From: Thermodesulfobacteriota bacterium
Lineage (GTDB): Bacteria; Desulfobacterota; RBG-13-43-22
Direction: 5' to 3'
DNA: 5,880 bases
NCBI GenBank assembly: GCA_025454185.1
Contig: JALOOY010000153.1
Location: 1 to 5,880 of the forward strand
The translations under genes were made by a program, and so were the position numbers. Every line of letters starts with the position of its first letter. The stretch's first letter is position 1. Below, piece after piece: positions 1-5,112 of this stretch. A model generated the notes under the pieces. It searched no databases. It saw only the letters and a program-made list of their open reading frames with translations, and was not told where the DNA came from.

Positions 1-2
1 GG

Positions 3-9
3 AAAGGAG
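3..9 (+). promoter_or_regulatory. Ribosome binding site of the SHOCT-domain gene
   Basis: AAAGGAG lies 10 bases before the ATG at 20 and is a good Shine-Dalgarno match. It favours this ATG over the second in-frame ATG at 26. No promoter is visible because the window begins only 19 bases upstream, so the gene may belong to an operon starting to the left. Confidence 0.7.
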
Positions 10-19
10 CCGGCAGATC

Positions 20-379
20 ATGAAAATGAACGCAGGGAGGAAATGGTGGTTGATCGGGTTCTTGGTATCTCTGGACTTAGGGTTAATACCCAGGTCGGTG
101 CTGGCCGACTACCGCCAGTACTACGGCTGGGGGCCGGGCATGATGGGCTGGTGGGGTCCCATGGCCTGGTTCGGCCCGGTGGGGATGATCCTGTTCTGGG
201 TTTTGCTTGTTCTATTGATCATACTCTTAATACGGGGGTTGCGCAGTGGGAAAGTAATCGGCAGGGAGCGGGGGGAGCCCACGGAGTCGGCCCTGGAAAT
301 CCTTAAAAAAAGGTACGCCAGGGGTGAGATCAACAAGGAAGAATACCTGGAGAAAAAGAGGGATCTGGAAGGGGTTTAG
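20..379 (+). CDS. Small exported membrane protein with C-terminal SHOCT domain
   Basis: This 119-residue protein has three visible parts. Residues 1-29 look like a signal peptide: a basic start (KWW preceded by GRK), a hydrophobic core, and a likely cleavage after SVLA. Residues 31-53 are a Gly/Trp/Met/Pro-rich segment (YYGWGPGMMGWWGPM), and residues 54-72 form one strong membrane helix. After a basic stretch (RGLRSGKVIGRER), residues 88-117 match the SHOCT (short C-terminal) pattern: ALEILKKRYARGEI followed by EEYLEKKRDL. SHOCT domains are common at the ends of small bacterial membrane proteins, are thought to mediate oligomerisation, and have no known catalytic role. The positive-inside rule places the SHOCT part in the cytoplasm and the Gly/Trp/Met region in the periplasm. 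The gene is convergent with dsbD, with 58 bp between them. Function is unknown; similar Met/Trp-rich proteins are often found near metal or envelope-stress genes, which is only a hint here. Confidence 0.88.
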   Translation: MKMNAGRKWWLIGFLVSLDLGLIPRSVLADYRQYYGWGPGMMGWWGPMAWFGPVGMILFWVLLVLLIILLIRGLRSGKVIGRERGEPTESALEILKKRYARGEINKEEYLEKKRDLEGV

Positions 380-437
380 TCGGAACCACGGCACAGCCGG
401 GGGTGGCTATGCTACAACGGGAAATATTGTCTTGGCA

Positions 438-2291
438 TTAAGGCCTAAGGGCCAGATCCATGTGTCGTAAAAAATCCAAGTGGCTCAGAAATTGCCGGGC
501 ATCCTGTTCGCCGATCATGCGCGCTGGTGGGATTTCCTGCCCCTGCCTGAAAAAAAGGACAGCGGGCGGCCCAAAGAGGGAAAATTTTTTCAGCAAGGCC
601 TGATGATCCGGGCTGTTCTCGGTCATATCTACCTTGAGAAGGCGGAATTTTTTTAATTTTTCACGAACCCCGGGGTCCCTGAAAGCGGAACGCTCCATTC
701 CTTTGCAGGAGGTGCACCACTCCGCTCCGAAGTAGAGTAAGACAGGCCTTTCAGCCGCCGATTTCAGGGCTTGATCCAATTCCTCCATTCGAGCAATCGG
801 TTGAAAAGAACGCCCTTCGTTAGCCGACGGGTCCATGGCGGACCCTTTGGCCAAAATACCGGACAAGGGCTGATAGAGGTTTTGGCTGCCGCTCAAGGAA
901 CCCACCAGGTAGACCGTCCCCACCAGGAGGATAAAAAAACCGATTCCTTTTCCGAACCGGGCCCAGTAGCCGGCGCCTTCCGGCAGCGGATCCAGCGGGC
1001 GCAAAAAGATGGAGGAAATGATCAGCAGGGCGCTCCATAAAAACATCTGCAGGGCCAGGGCCATAAAGGGGGAGACCAGCCAGAGGGCCACGGCCAGCAA
1101 CAGGATCCCGAAAAACTTTTTGACGGCCTCCATCCAACCTCCGGCCCGGGGCAGCAGGGCGCCGGCGGAAGTACCGATGACCAGCAGCGGAACGCCCATG
1201 CCCAGGGCCAGGACGAAAAGGGCCGATCCTCCCAGCCAGAGATTCTGGGCCCGGCTGATGTAAAGGAGGGCCCCGGCCAGGGGTGCGGTGACGCAGGGGC
1301 CGATGATCAGGGCCGATACGGCGCCCATGAACAGGACCCCCAAGAGATTGCCCCCCGGAAGGCGGTTGCTGGTTTGGGACAGCCGGCTTTGCAGGCGGCT
1401 CGGCAATTGCAGTTCATAAAAGCCGAACATGGAAAGGGCCAGGAGCACAAAGACCAGGGCGAAGACGCCGAGGACCCAGGGGTTTTGCAGAAAAGTGGAT
1501 AGCAGGGAACCGCTCAGGCCGGCCAATACGCCGGCCAGGGCGTAGGTTATGGCCATACCCAACACATAAACCAGGGACAGGAGAAATCCCCTTTGCCTGG
1601 TCACCCCGGCCCCCTGGGAGACGATCAGGCCCGATAATATGGGTATCATAGGGAAGACGCAGGGCGTCAGGGAGAGCAGCAGGCCGAAACCGAAAAAACT
1701 GAGCAGGACCCAGAGGAAGTTGCTTTGCGTCAACAAGTCGGTTATTCGGGAAGACTCGTCGCCTGTTTCCCCGGGTTTCCCGGCCGGAGAAGCGGGACCG
1801 GTCGCGGCGGCCGGCGGGGGGAGGGACACTTCGATTTTCCGCTCGGTAGGAGGATAGCACAACCCGCGGTCGGAGCAGGCCTGAAAGGTTATGGTCAGGA
1901 CCAGGGATCGGACTGTCGGGTCTTCCCGCAGCAGGGGCAGGGTGAACCGTAAGGTCTGACGGTAGATTTCGGTAGGCCCGAATACCGGGTCGTCCTTGGA
2001 CTGTCCTTTGGGCAGGGTAAAGGCCGTCGCCCTGACGGTTGCCGGGAGAATTCCGAATTTGAGTTTGTTTTTATACAGGTAATTCCCTTCCGCGATGCGG
2101 ATGAAGACCTCCAGATGGCGGTCGTCCAGGGCCCGGACCTGGGGCTGAAAAACCTTGTCCGGGGAGAGAAAGGTCTGGGCCGCTGCCGGGGAAGGGCAAA
2201 GGATCAAGAGCGGCCAGCCCAGAACAAGGGTGACCAGGCGGAGCGTTGATCCAGAGATAAGATGCTTCCAGATGAATACAGCCGTGGACAT
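438..2291 (-). CDS. dsbD: Thiol:disulfide interchange protein DsbD
   Basis: DsbD moves electrons from cytoplasmic thioredoxin across the inner membrane to periplasmic disulfide isomerases and cytochrome c maturation proteins. Numbering is from the ATG at 2291 (617 residues, close to the usual length). Residues 1-38 are a signal peptide ending PSPAAA-Q. Residues about 40-160 are the N-terminal alpha domain, with the cysteine pair CSDRGLC at 139/145 followed by YPPTE. Residues about 190-470 are the polytopic core, with Cys211 in LTPCVFPM and Cys333 in GPCVTAPL, the pair that carries electrons through the membrane. Residues about 495-610 are a thioredoxin-like domain with WCTSC (Cys526, Cys529). 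All six redox cysteines are present, so it should be functional. The frame also opens at a TTG (2301-2303), but neither start has a strong Shine-Dalgarno; ATG is preferred because it gives a conventional signal peptide. No partner Dsb or cytochrome biogenesis genes are in view. No clear terminator follows the stop. Confidence 0.95.
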   Translation of the reverse strand: MSTAVFIWKHLISGSTLRLVTLVLGWPLLILCPSPAAAQTFLSPDKVFQPQVRALDDRHLEVFIRIAEGNYLYKNKLKFGILPATVRATAFTLPKGQSKDDPVFGPTEIYRQTLRFTLPLLREDPTVRSLVLTITFQACSDRGLCYPPTERKIEVSLPPPAAATGPASPAGKPGETGDESSRITDLLTQSNFLWVLLSFFGFGLLLSLTPCVFPMIPILSGLIVSQGAGVTRQRGFLLSLVYVLGMAITYALAGVLAGLSGSLLSTFLQNPWVLGVFALVFVLLALSMFGFYELQLPSRLQSRLSQTSNRLPGGNLLGVLFMGAVSALIIGPCVTAPLAGALLYISRAQNLWLGGSALFVLALGMGVPLLVIGTSAGALLPRAGGWMEAVKKFFGILLLAVALWLVSPFMALALQMFLWSALLIISSIFLRPLDPLPEGAGYWARFGKGIGFFILLVGTVYLVGSLSGSQNLYQPLSGILAKGSAMDPSANEGRSFQPIARMEELDQALKSAAERPVLLYFGAEWCTSCKGMERSAFRDPGVREKLKKFRLLKVDMTENSPDHQALLKKFSLFGPPAVLFFRQGQEIPPARMIGEQDARQFLSHLDFLRHMDLALRP

Positions 2292-2318
2292 GAGGGCCGC
2301 CAAAAGATAGTGGAAAGC

Positions 2319-2343
2319 AAAATCCCCCTGGAGGGGGGATTTT
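2319..2343 (-). terminator. Hairpin terminator after the Ig-like lipoprotein pair
   Basis: AAAATCCCCC at 2319-2328 and GGGGGATTTT at 2334-2343 form a perfect 10-bp stem with a 5-base loop. On the minus strand it lies 26 bases past the stop of the 139-residue lipoprotein and ends in ATTTT. The T-run is short, so termination may be partial. It sits just before the start of dsbD, so it would separate dsbD from the upstream lipoprotein operon or attenuate readthrough into it. I see no convincing separate dsbD promoter in 2304-2369. Confidence 0.65.
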
Positions 2344-2369
2344 AATGGGCGTAGCCGGGAAAACGCCGG

Positions 2370-2789
2370 TTAAGGCTTAAAGACGTAGATACTCATATAG
2401 GCGAAGGCGCCCTTGTATGAAGCGGTAATCTGCGTTACCCCGACGGTGGCTGTGGTCGTCGTAGCGGTGGTCCCGCCGGAGGCCGTGTACACGGTGGAGG
2501 TGACCCCGCTGGACAAAAAGGGAGTGGCGGGACTGAAGGACCCACCCAGGGTGGAAGAAAAGGTAATGGGCGTCACCGAATCGTTCACCGGGTTGCCCTG
2601 CCCGTCCTTGGCGGTTACGATCAGGGTGGTGCTGCCGCCCTCCGGGACCGAGCTGTTGGAGGTGGTGATGTTCAAACTGTAACCCGATCCGGAGCCGTAG
2701 CCGCTGGAAGACGAGGTGTTGGCGGAGCAGCCCAGCATCGCCAAGGCTGCGATCGTTAACAGGCTCATTAGGGTGGCCAACCGCTTCAT
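2370..2789 (-). CDS. Small lipoprotein with one bacterial Ig-like domain (second of a tandem pair)
   Basis: This 139-residue protein begins MKRLATLMSLLTIAALAMLGC, a lipoprotein signal peptide with the lipid-modified cysteine at residue 21. The residue before that cysteine is Gly and position -3 is Met, a slightly loose lipobox. Residues 22-37 are a Ser/Gly-rich linker. Residues about 38-138 look like a single bacterial Ig-like domain of the Big_1/invasin type: the strand TTLIVTAKDGQGNPVND, then ITFSSTLGGSF, a Thr-rich strand, and closing ITASYKGAFAYMSIYV. Such domains usually occur as repeats in large adhesins; a one-domain lipoprotein is unusually short but complete, with a normal start and stop. 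A strong GGAGG (2799-2803) lies 9 bases before the ATG. The gene follows its paralogue at 2821-3282 after 31 bp, so the two are probably cotranscribed. The next residues offer no alternative start. Role unknown; an envelope or surface structural role is plausible. Confidence 0.87.
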   Translation of the reverse strand: MKRLATLMSLLTIAALAMLGCSANTSSSSGYGSGSGYSLNITTSNSSVPEGGSTTLIVTAKDGQGNPVNDSVTPITFSSTLGGSFSPATPFLSSGVTSTVYTASGGTTATTTTATVGVTQITASYKGAFAYMSIYVFKP

Positions 2790-2798
2790 GTGTTTTTT

Positions 2799-2803
2799 CC
2801 TCC
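2799..2803 (-). promoter_or_regulatory. Ribosome binding site of the 139-residue Ig-like lipoprotein
   Basis: On the minus strand GAGGGAGGA precedes the ATG at 2789, with the GGAGG core 9 bases away. It lies inside the 31-bp gap after the upstream Ig-like gene, so the second gene has its own efficient translation signal. Confidence 0.65.
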
Positions 2804-2820
2804 CTCTGTGGTCAAAAAGG

Positions 2821-3282
2821 TTAAACGAGTGTTATGATTGTGGTTCCCCGGATGGCAGTCCCCGGGATGGAGGCCGCGATTTCCGTATCTCCCAAGACCA
2901 CCCCGGATTCAAAGGTTGTTATAAAAATCCCGTTGATCGTCGTGCCGACAATGGTGCCGCCTTTTTTTTCGCCGTCGACAATGAAATTTCCCCCCAGCGA
3001 GGAGGTCAGGTAAAACGTGGCGTCGGTACGGGCTCCCCGGCTGTCGGTTACGATGACGCTCAGGGTGGTGGTGAACCCCCCCGCCGCCAGTTCCCGGTTG
3101 CCGGCAGAAACTCTGATCGTCGCCGGGGCCGCACCCGAACCGCCGCCCCCGGTCGTAGTGCCGCTGGAAATGCTGGTCTTGTCGTTGCCGGATTCTCCGC
3201 ACCCCCCGGCGATCACAAGCAGTCCCACAAGAAAAATCAGGATAAAAACCGTGGATTGGATGTGTTTAACTTTTCTAACCAT
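2821..3282 (-). CDS. Small lipoprotein with one bacterial Ig-like domain (first of a tandem pair)
   Basis: This 153-residue protein has a basic N-terminus (MVRKVKH), a hydrophobic core and the lipobox-like VIAGGC, placing the acylated cysteine at residue 28. A Ser/Thr/Gly-rich linker (about 29-52) includes GGGGSG. Residues 54-153 form one Ig-like domain: PATIRVSAGNRELAAGGF, TTLSVIVTDSRGARTDATF, YLTSSLGGNF and a final strand run ending TTIITLV. Its layout, and the shared S-LGG-F motif in the same position, mark it as a divergent paralogue of the downstream 139-residue protein. The residue next to the cysteine is Gly, not Asp, so outer-membrane delivery is expected if the usual Lol rule holds. 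A promoter is visible upstream (3317-3346). The ATG has only a poor Shine-Dalgarno; the GGGGAT stretch is too far away to be ideal. It is the first gene of a two-gene operon. Function unknown. Confidence 0.86.
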   Translation of the reverse strand: MVRKVKHIQSTVFILIFLVGLLVIAGGCGESGNDKTSISSGTTTGGGGSGAAPATIRVSAGNRELAAGGFTTTLSVIVTDSRGARTDATFYLTSSLGGNFIVDGEKKGGTIVGTTINGIFITTFESGVVLGDTEIAASIPGTAIRGTTIITLV

Positions 3283-3316
3283 GGCGTTTAGGCGGATCCC
3301 CTTTGCACACCTATAA

Positions 3317-3346
3317 ATAATAAAAAGTAGCGTGGGGGAAAGTCAA
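3317..3346 (-). promoter_or_regulatory. Sigma70-type promoter for the Ig-like lipoprotein operon
   Basis: On the minus strand TTGACT (3341-3346, one mismatch to TTGACA) is followed after 18 bp by TATTAT (3317-3322, one mismatch to TATAAT). Transcription would start near 3310, giving a leader of about 28 bases before the ATG at 3282. The AT-rich patch stands out in GC-rich surroundings. It lies between the terminator of the XdhC-type gene and the lipoprotein pair, as a promoter should. Confidence 0.65.
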
Positions 3347-3394
3347 GATTAATCTATAAGATATATCGGCAGAAAACGAAGATTCTTTAAGGGC

Positions 3395-3425
3395 AAAAAA
3401 CCCGGTCTGCCGCGACGGCCCCGGG
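3395..3425 (-). terminator. Rho-independent terminator of the XdhC-type gene
   Basis: On the minus strand, two bases after the TAG stop, CCCGG (3421-3425) pairs with CCGGG (3401-3405). Nested inside, GCCG (3416-3419) pairs with CGGC (3409-3412) around a 3-base loop. A run of six T (3395-3400) follows directly. This is a classic GC-rich intrinsic terminator, and it closes the XdhC transcript before the next promoter. Confidence 0.85.
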
Positions 3426-3426
3426 G

Positions 3427-4518
3427 CTAAACCTGCCAGTTTTTTTTCCGGCGCTGTCCTGCTCCCCGGACCTGGATGAGTTCGGCGGTTATGGAGACGG
3501 CGATTTCCTCGGGCGTTTGGGCATTGATGTTCAGGCCGATAGGGGCGTGAACGGATTGGATCAGGTCCTCGGAGAAGCCTTCCCGGCGCAGGGCCTTAAA
3601 TACCACCTCCCGCTTGTGCCGGCTGCCGATCATGCCCACATAACGAAGGGGCTTAGGCAGGATTTGGCGCAGCAACTGGTGGTCGTGGAGATGGCCCCGG
3701 GTGATGATAACCACATAGGCGTTCCCGTCCAGGGGCAATTCCAGGGGGGCCAGGTCGAAAGAGCGGACCCAGATCGCGTCGGCTTCAGGAAAGCGCAACC
3801 GATTGGCAAATTCCTCCCGATCATCCACTACCACGACCCGGAAGTGGACCATTTTGGCCAACTGGCATAAGGGGCGGGAAATGTGTCCGGCCCCGAAGAG
3901 ATAGACCGTGGCCGACCCCTGCAACGGTTCAATGAAAATCGGTCCTTCCGTTCCCTCCGGCCTGAAAAGCCCGGGGCCCTGCTCCCCCGCGGCGAGGATT
4001 TCCATTAAGCGGTCTTGAAAGGGACGGAGCCATTCCGGAAGTATTTCCGGGAAGGAGGAAGGCCCCGGTCCGGTTTGCAGCAGTACTTTGGCATCATGCT
4101 GATCGGCGGGCAGTCCGTCCAGCAGACGGGTGACCAGCAATCCTTCCCGCCCTTCGCGGAGCAGGGCGGCAATGTTGTGGGCCAGGGCCTGGTGGAAGGG
4201 ATCGGCCCCGGAAAAAAGTTCCAGGTAGATGTCCACCTCCCCGCCGCAGATCATCTCCGTCTCGGCTACTTCCGTGCCTTGCAGCCGGAAGAAGAGGAGT
4301 TTGTTCTTGCGCTCGGCCAGCACCTGAGGTGCGGCTTTCAGTACGTCCGCCTCTAATCGGCCCCCACCGATTGTGCCGCTGAAAGAGCCGTCGGACCGGA
4401 CTAAAAAATGGGTGCCCGTCGTTCGGGGCGCCGATCCCTGCTGGCCGACGATCGTGGCCAGGACCACGTCCCCGCCGCCGGCCATTTCCTGATCCATTTT
4501 TTCATACAAGTCGATCAT
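3427..4518 (-). CDS. XdhC/CoxI family molybdoenzyme maturation protein
   Basis: Family members bind molybdenum cofactor, support its sulfuration, and help load it into xanthine dehydrogenase-like or CO-dehydrogenase-like enzymes in the cytoplasm. From the ATG at 4518 the protein has 363 residues, normal for the two-domain form. The N-terminal XdhC/CoxI domain shows VVLATIVGQQGSAPR (18-32), SGTIGGGRLE (47-56) and the cysteine motif ICGGEVDIY (90-98), with Cys91 as the likely cofactor ligand. The C-terminal Rossmann-like domain shows VYLFGAGHISRPL (205-217), VVVVDDREEFANR (228-240), YVVIITRGHLHD (268-279), YVGMIGSRHKR (293-303) and HAPIGLNINAQTPEEIAVSI (324-343). The frame opens further at a TTG (4579-4581), but GGAGG sits 5 bases before the 4518 ATG, and MIDLYEKMDQ is a typical family start. 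The extra 21 codons would be encoded partly by a 7-bp tandem repeat. No molybdoenzyme subunit genes are in the window, so the client is unknown. Confidence 0.93.
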   Translation of the reverse strand: MIDLYEKMDQEMAGGGDVVLATIVGQQGSAPRTTGTHFLVRSDGSFSGTIGGGRLEADVLKAAPQVLAERKNKLLFFRLQGTEVAETEMICGGEVDIYLELFSGADPFHQALAHNIAALLREGREGLLVTRLLDGLPADQHDAKVLLQTGPGPSSFPEILPEWLRPFQDRLMEILAAGEQGPGLFRPEGTEGPIFIEPLQGSATVYLFGAGHISRPLCQLAKMVHFRVVVVDDREEFANRLRFPEADAIWVRSFDLAPLELPLDGNAYVVIITRGHLHDHQLLRQILPKPLRYVGMIGSRHKREVVFKALRREGFSEDLIQSVHAPIGLNINAQTPEEIAVSITAELIQVRGAGQRRKKNWQV

Positions 4519-4523
4519 CAGGT

Positions 4524-4528
4524 CCTCC
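4524..4528 (-). promoter_or_regulatory. Ribosome binding site deciding the XdhC-type start
   Basis: The minus strand reads TGGAGGACCTGATG, so GGAGG lies 5 bases before the ATG at 4516-4518. No comparable signal precedes the upstream in-frame TTG at 4579-4581. This is the main reason for the shorter gene model. Confidence 0.65.
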
Positions 4529-4550
4529 AGGCCCTCGATAGGAAAATACC

Positions 4551-4571
4551 GTTCGGCGTTCGGCGTTCGGC
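4551..4571. repeat. Triple 7-bp tandem repeat GTTCGGC
   Basis: Three perfect head-to-tail copies of GTTCGGC fill these 21 bases and are followed by GAAGG. They lie in the 5' leader of the XdhC-type gene, 33 bp upstream of its chosen ATG. The unit is 7 bp, so a change in copy number would shift the frame of any N-terminal extension. The array is short and may be a chance slippage product. Confidence 0.8.
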
Positions 4572-4635
4572 GAAGGAGCAAAAAACAAAATATTCATGCT
4601 TGGCGATTGTCCGTTGCGCCTGGTCATGGAGTCTT

Positions 4636-4686
4636 AAAAAAAAAATGGGGACAATTTTTAAAGATCGTTTAAAAATTGTCCCCATT
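4636..4686 (-). terminator. Perfect 19-bp inverted repeat with ten-T tail, probable terminator of the tiny lipoprotein gene
   Basis: Arms at 4644-4662 and 4668-4686 are perfectly complementary over 19 bp (each arm AATGGGGACAATTTTTAAA in its own direction) around the 5-base loop GATCG. On the minus strand the hairpin begins 31 bp past the stop of the lipoprotein at 4717 and runs into ten T (4636-4645), as expected of an intrinsic terminator. On the plus strand no T-run follows, so it should act leftward only. A stem this long and exact, AT-rich near the loop, is unusual for a simple terminator and could be a dispersed repeat or mobile palindrome used as one. Confidence 0.75.
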
Positions 4687-4716
4687 GAAGTCCGCGTTCC
4701 AACCTCAGCAGAGATA

Positions 4717-4947
4717 CTATTTTTTTTCTGCCGGAGCGGCCGGGGCTGCGGGAGCAGGAGCTTCAGGAGCCTTCTGCTCACCGGCAGGAGGAGCAGCGGG
4801 AGCCGGGGCCGGAGCGGCCTCAGGCGCCTTTTGTTCCGTCGCAGCCGGGGGAGCGGGAGGAGCCTCCTCCTTCTTCTTGCAACCCATAGCAAACGTGAAA
4901 ACCACCAGCAGCATGACGACGAGCAACAGGGAAATTAATTTGCGCAT
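4717..4947 (-). CDS. Tiny Ala/Pro-rich lipoprotein
   Basis: This 76-residue protein starts MRKLISLLLVVMLLVVFTF and reaches a lipobox (FAMGC) with the acylated cysteine at residue 23. The mature part is only 54 residues: KKKEE, then low-complexity Ala/Pro/Glu sequence with the motif EQKAPEA twice (38-44 and 57-63), ending AEKK. It should be anchored by lipid and extended through the periplasm rather than folded; no catalytic motif exists. The ATG at 4947 is chosen over a GTG at 4954-4956 because that GTG lies inside the Shine-Dalgarno. The gene is monocistronic, with a strong promoter at 5076-5104, a leader of about 120 bases and a long terminator hairpin. These signals suggest high expression. 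Such tiny Ala/Pro-rich lipoproteins are frequent and mostly uncharacterised; a structural envelope role is a guess. Confidence 0.83.
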   Translation of the reverse strand: MRKLISLLLVVMLLVVFTFAMGCKKKEEAPPAPPAATEQKAPEAAPAPAPAAPPAGEQKAPEAPAPAAPAAPAEKK

Positions 4948-4952
4948 AATTT

Positions 4953-4962
4953 TCACCTCCTT
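4953..4962 (-). promoter_or_regulatory. Perfect Shine-Dalgarno of the tiny lipoprotein gene
   Basis: The minus strand reads AAGGAGGTGA, fully complementary to the 3' end of 16S rRNA, with the ATG (4945-4947) 8 bases after the GGAGG core. The in-frame GTG at 4954-4956 is part of this element and so cannot be the efficient start. Confidence 0.85.
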
Positions 4963-5018
4963 TTCCTAAAATAAACTACTTTTCGTCCTCTAAAAAAGAG
5001 TCGCGATCGGCTTCCTGA

Positions 5019-5067
5019 AATAAAACCCTTGTTTTTTCAAGAAGATAGATATTTGTTGGGTTTTATT
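5019..5067. repeat. 10-bp inverted repeat in the leader of the tiny lipoprotein gene
   Basis: Plus-strand AATAAAACCC (5019-5028) is perfectly complementary to GGGTTTTATT (5058-5067), with a 29-base loop that contains part of a smaller CTTG/CAAG hairpin (5028-5031 and 5038-5041). The predicted transcript begins near 5069, so this structure would sit at the extreme 5' end of the mRNA. A further small CTCT/AGAG hairpin lies nearer the gene, at about 4988-5000. It could stabilise the mRNA or be regulatory. No known riboswitch class is recognised. Confidence 0.5.
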
Positions 5068-5075
5068 AAACACGA

Positions 5076-5104
5076 ATATTAAGGCATAGCGCCGGGCATG
5101 TCAA
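5076..5104 (-). promoter_or_regulatory. Sigma70-type promoter for the tiny lipoprotein gene
   Basis: On the minus strand TTGACA (5099-5104, exact consensus) is followed after 17 bp by TAATAT (5076-5081, four of six matches to TATAAT). Transcription would begin near 5069, leaving a leader of roughly 120 bases before the ATG at 4947. The -35 box lies only 8 bp beyond the stop codon of the 90-residue protein, and no terminator intervenes, so some readthrough from the upstream operon is possible. Confidence 0.72.
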
Positions 5105-5112
5105 GCAATTTT

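Noticed and set aside
380..437. Possible bidirectional terminator between the SHOCT gene and dsbD
   Set aside because: Only short imperfect complementarities (for example CCAC/GTGG) and no T-run on either strand are seen, so no terminator is called.
820..1860. Several frames within dsbD on both strands
   Set aside because: All are shadows of the DsbD reading frame, which carries every expected motif.
2716..3291. 191-residue plus-strand frame opposite the Ig-like genes
   Set aside because: It is antisense to two lipoprotein genes with clear signal peptides, has no family resemblance, and has no plausible ribosome binding site.
4551..4571. CRISPR-like or attachment-site repeat
   Set aside because: Three contiguous 7-bp units without spacers fit neither a CRISPR array nor a recognisable attachment site.
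4518..4892. Arg/Leu/Pro-rich 124-residue frame on the minus strand
   Set aside because: It overlaps the tiny lipoprotein in another frame and the palindrome. Its composition is what the Ala/Pro codons give out of frame, and the lipoprotein has a promoter, a ribosome binding site and a signal peptide.
4408..4938. 176-residue plus-strand frame spanning the XdhC start and the tiny lipoprotein
   Set aside because: It crosses the palindrome and two opposite-strand genes. Its Ser/Arg-rich low complexity reflects the antisense of Ala/Pro codons.
4948..4956. GTG start giving a 79-residue version of the tiny lipoprotein
   Set aside because: The GTG is part of the AAGGAGGTGA Shine-Dalgarno itself; the ATG 9 bases later has ideal spacing.
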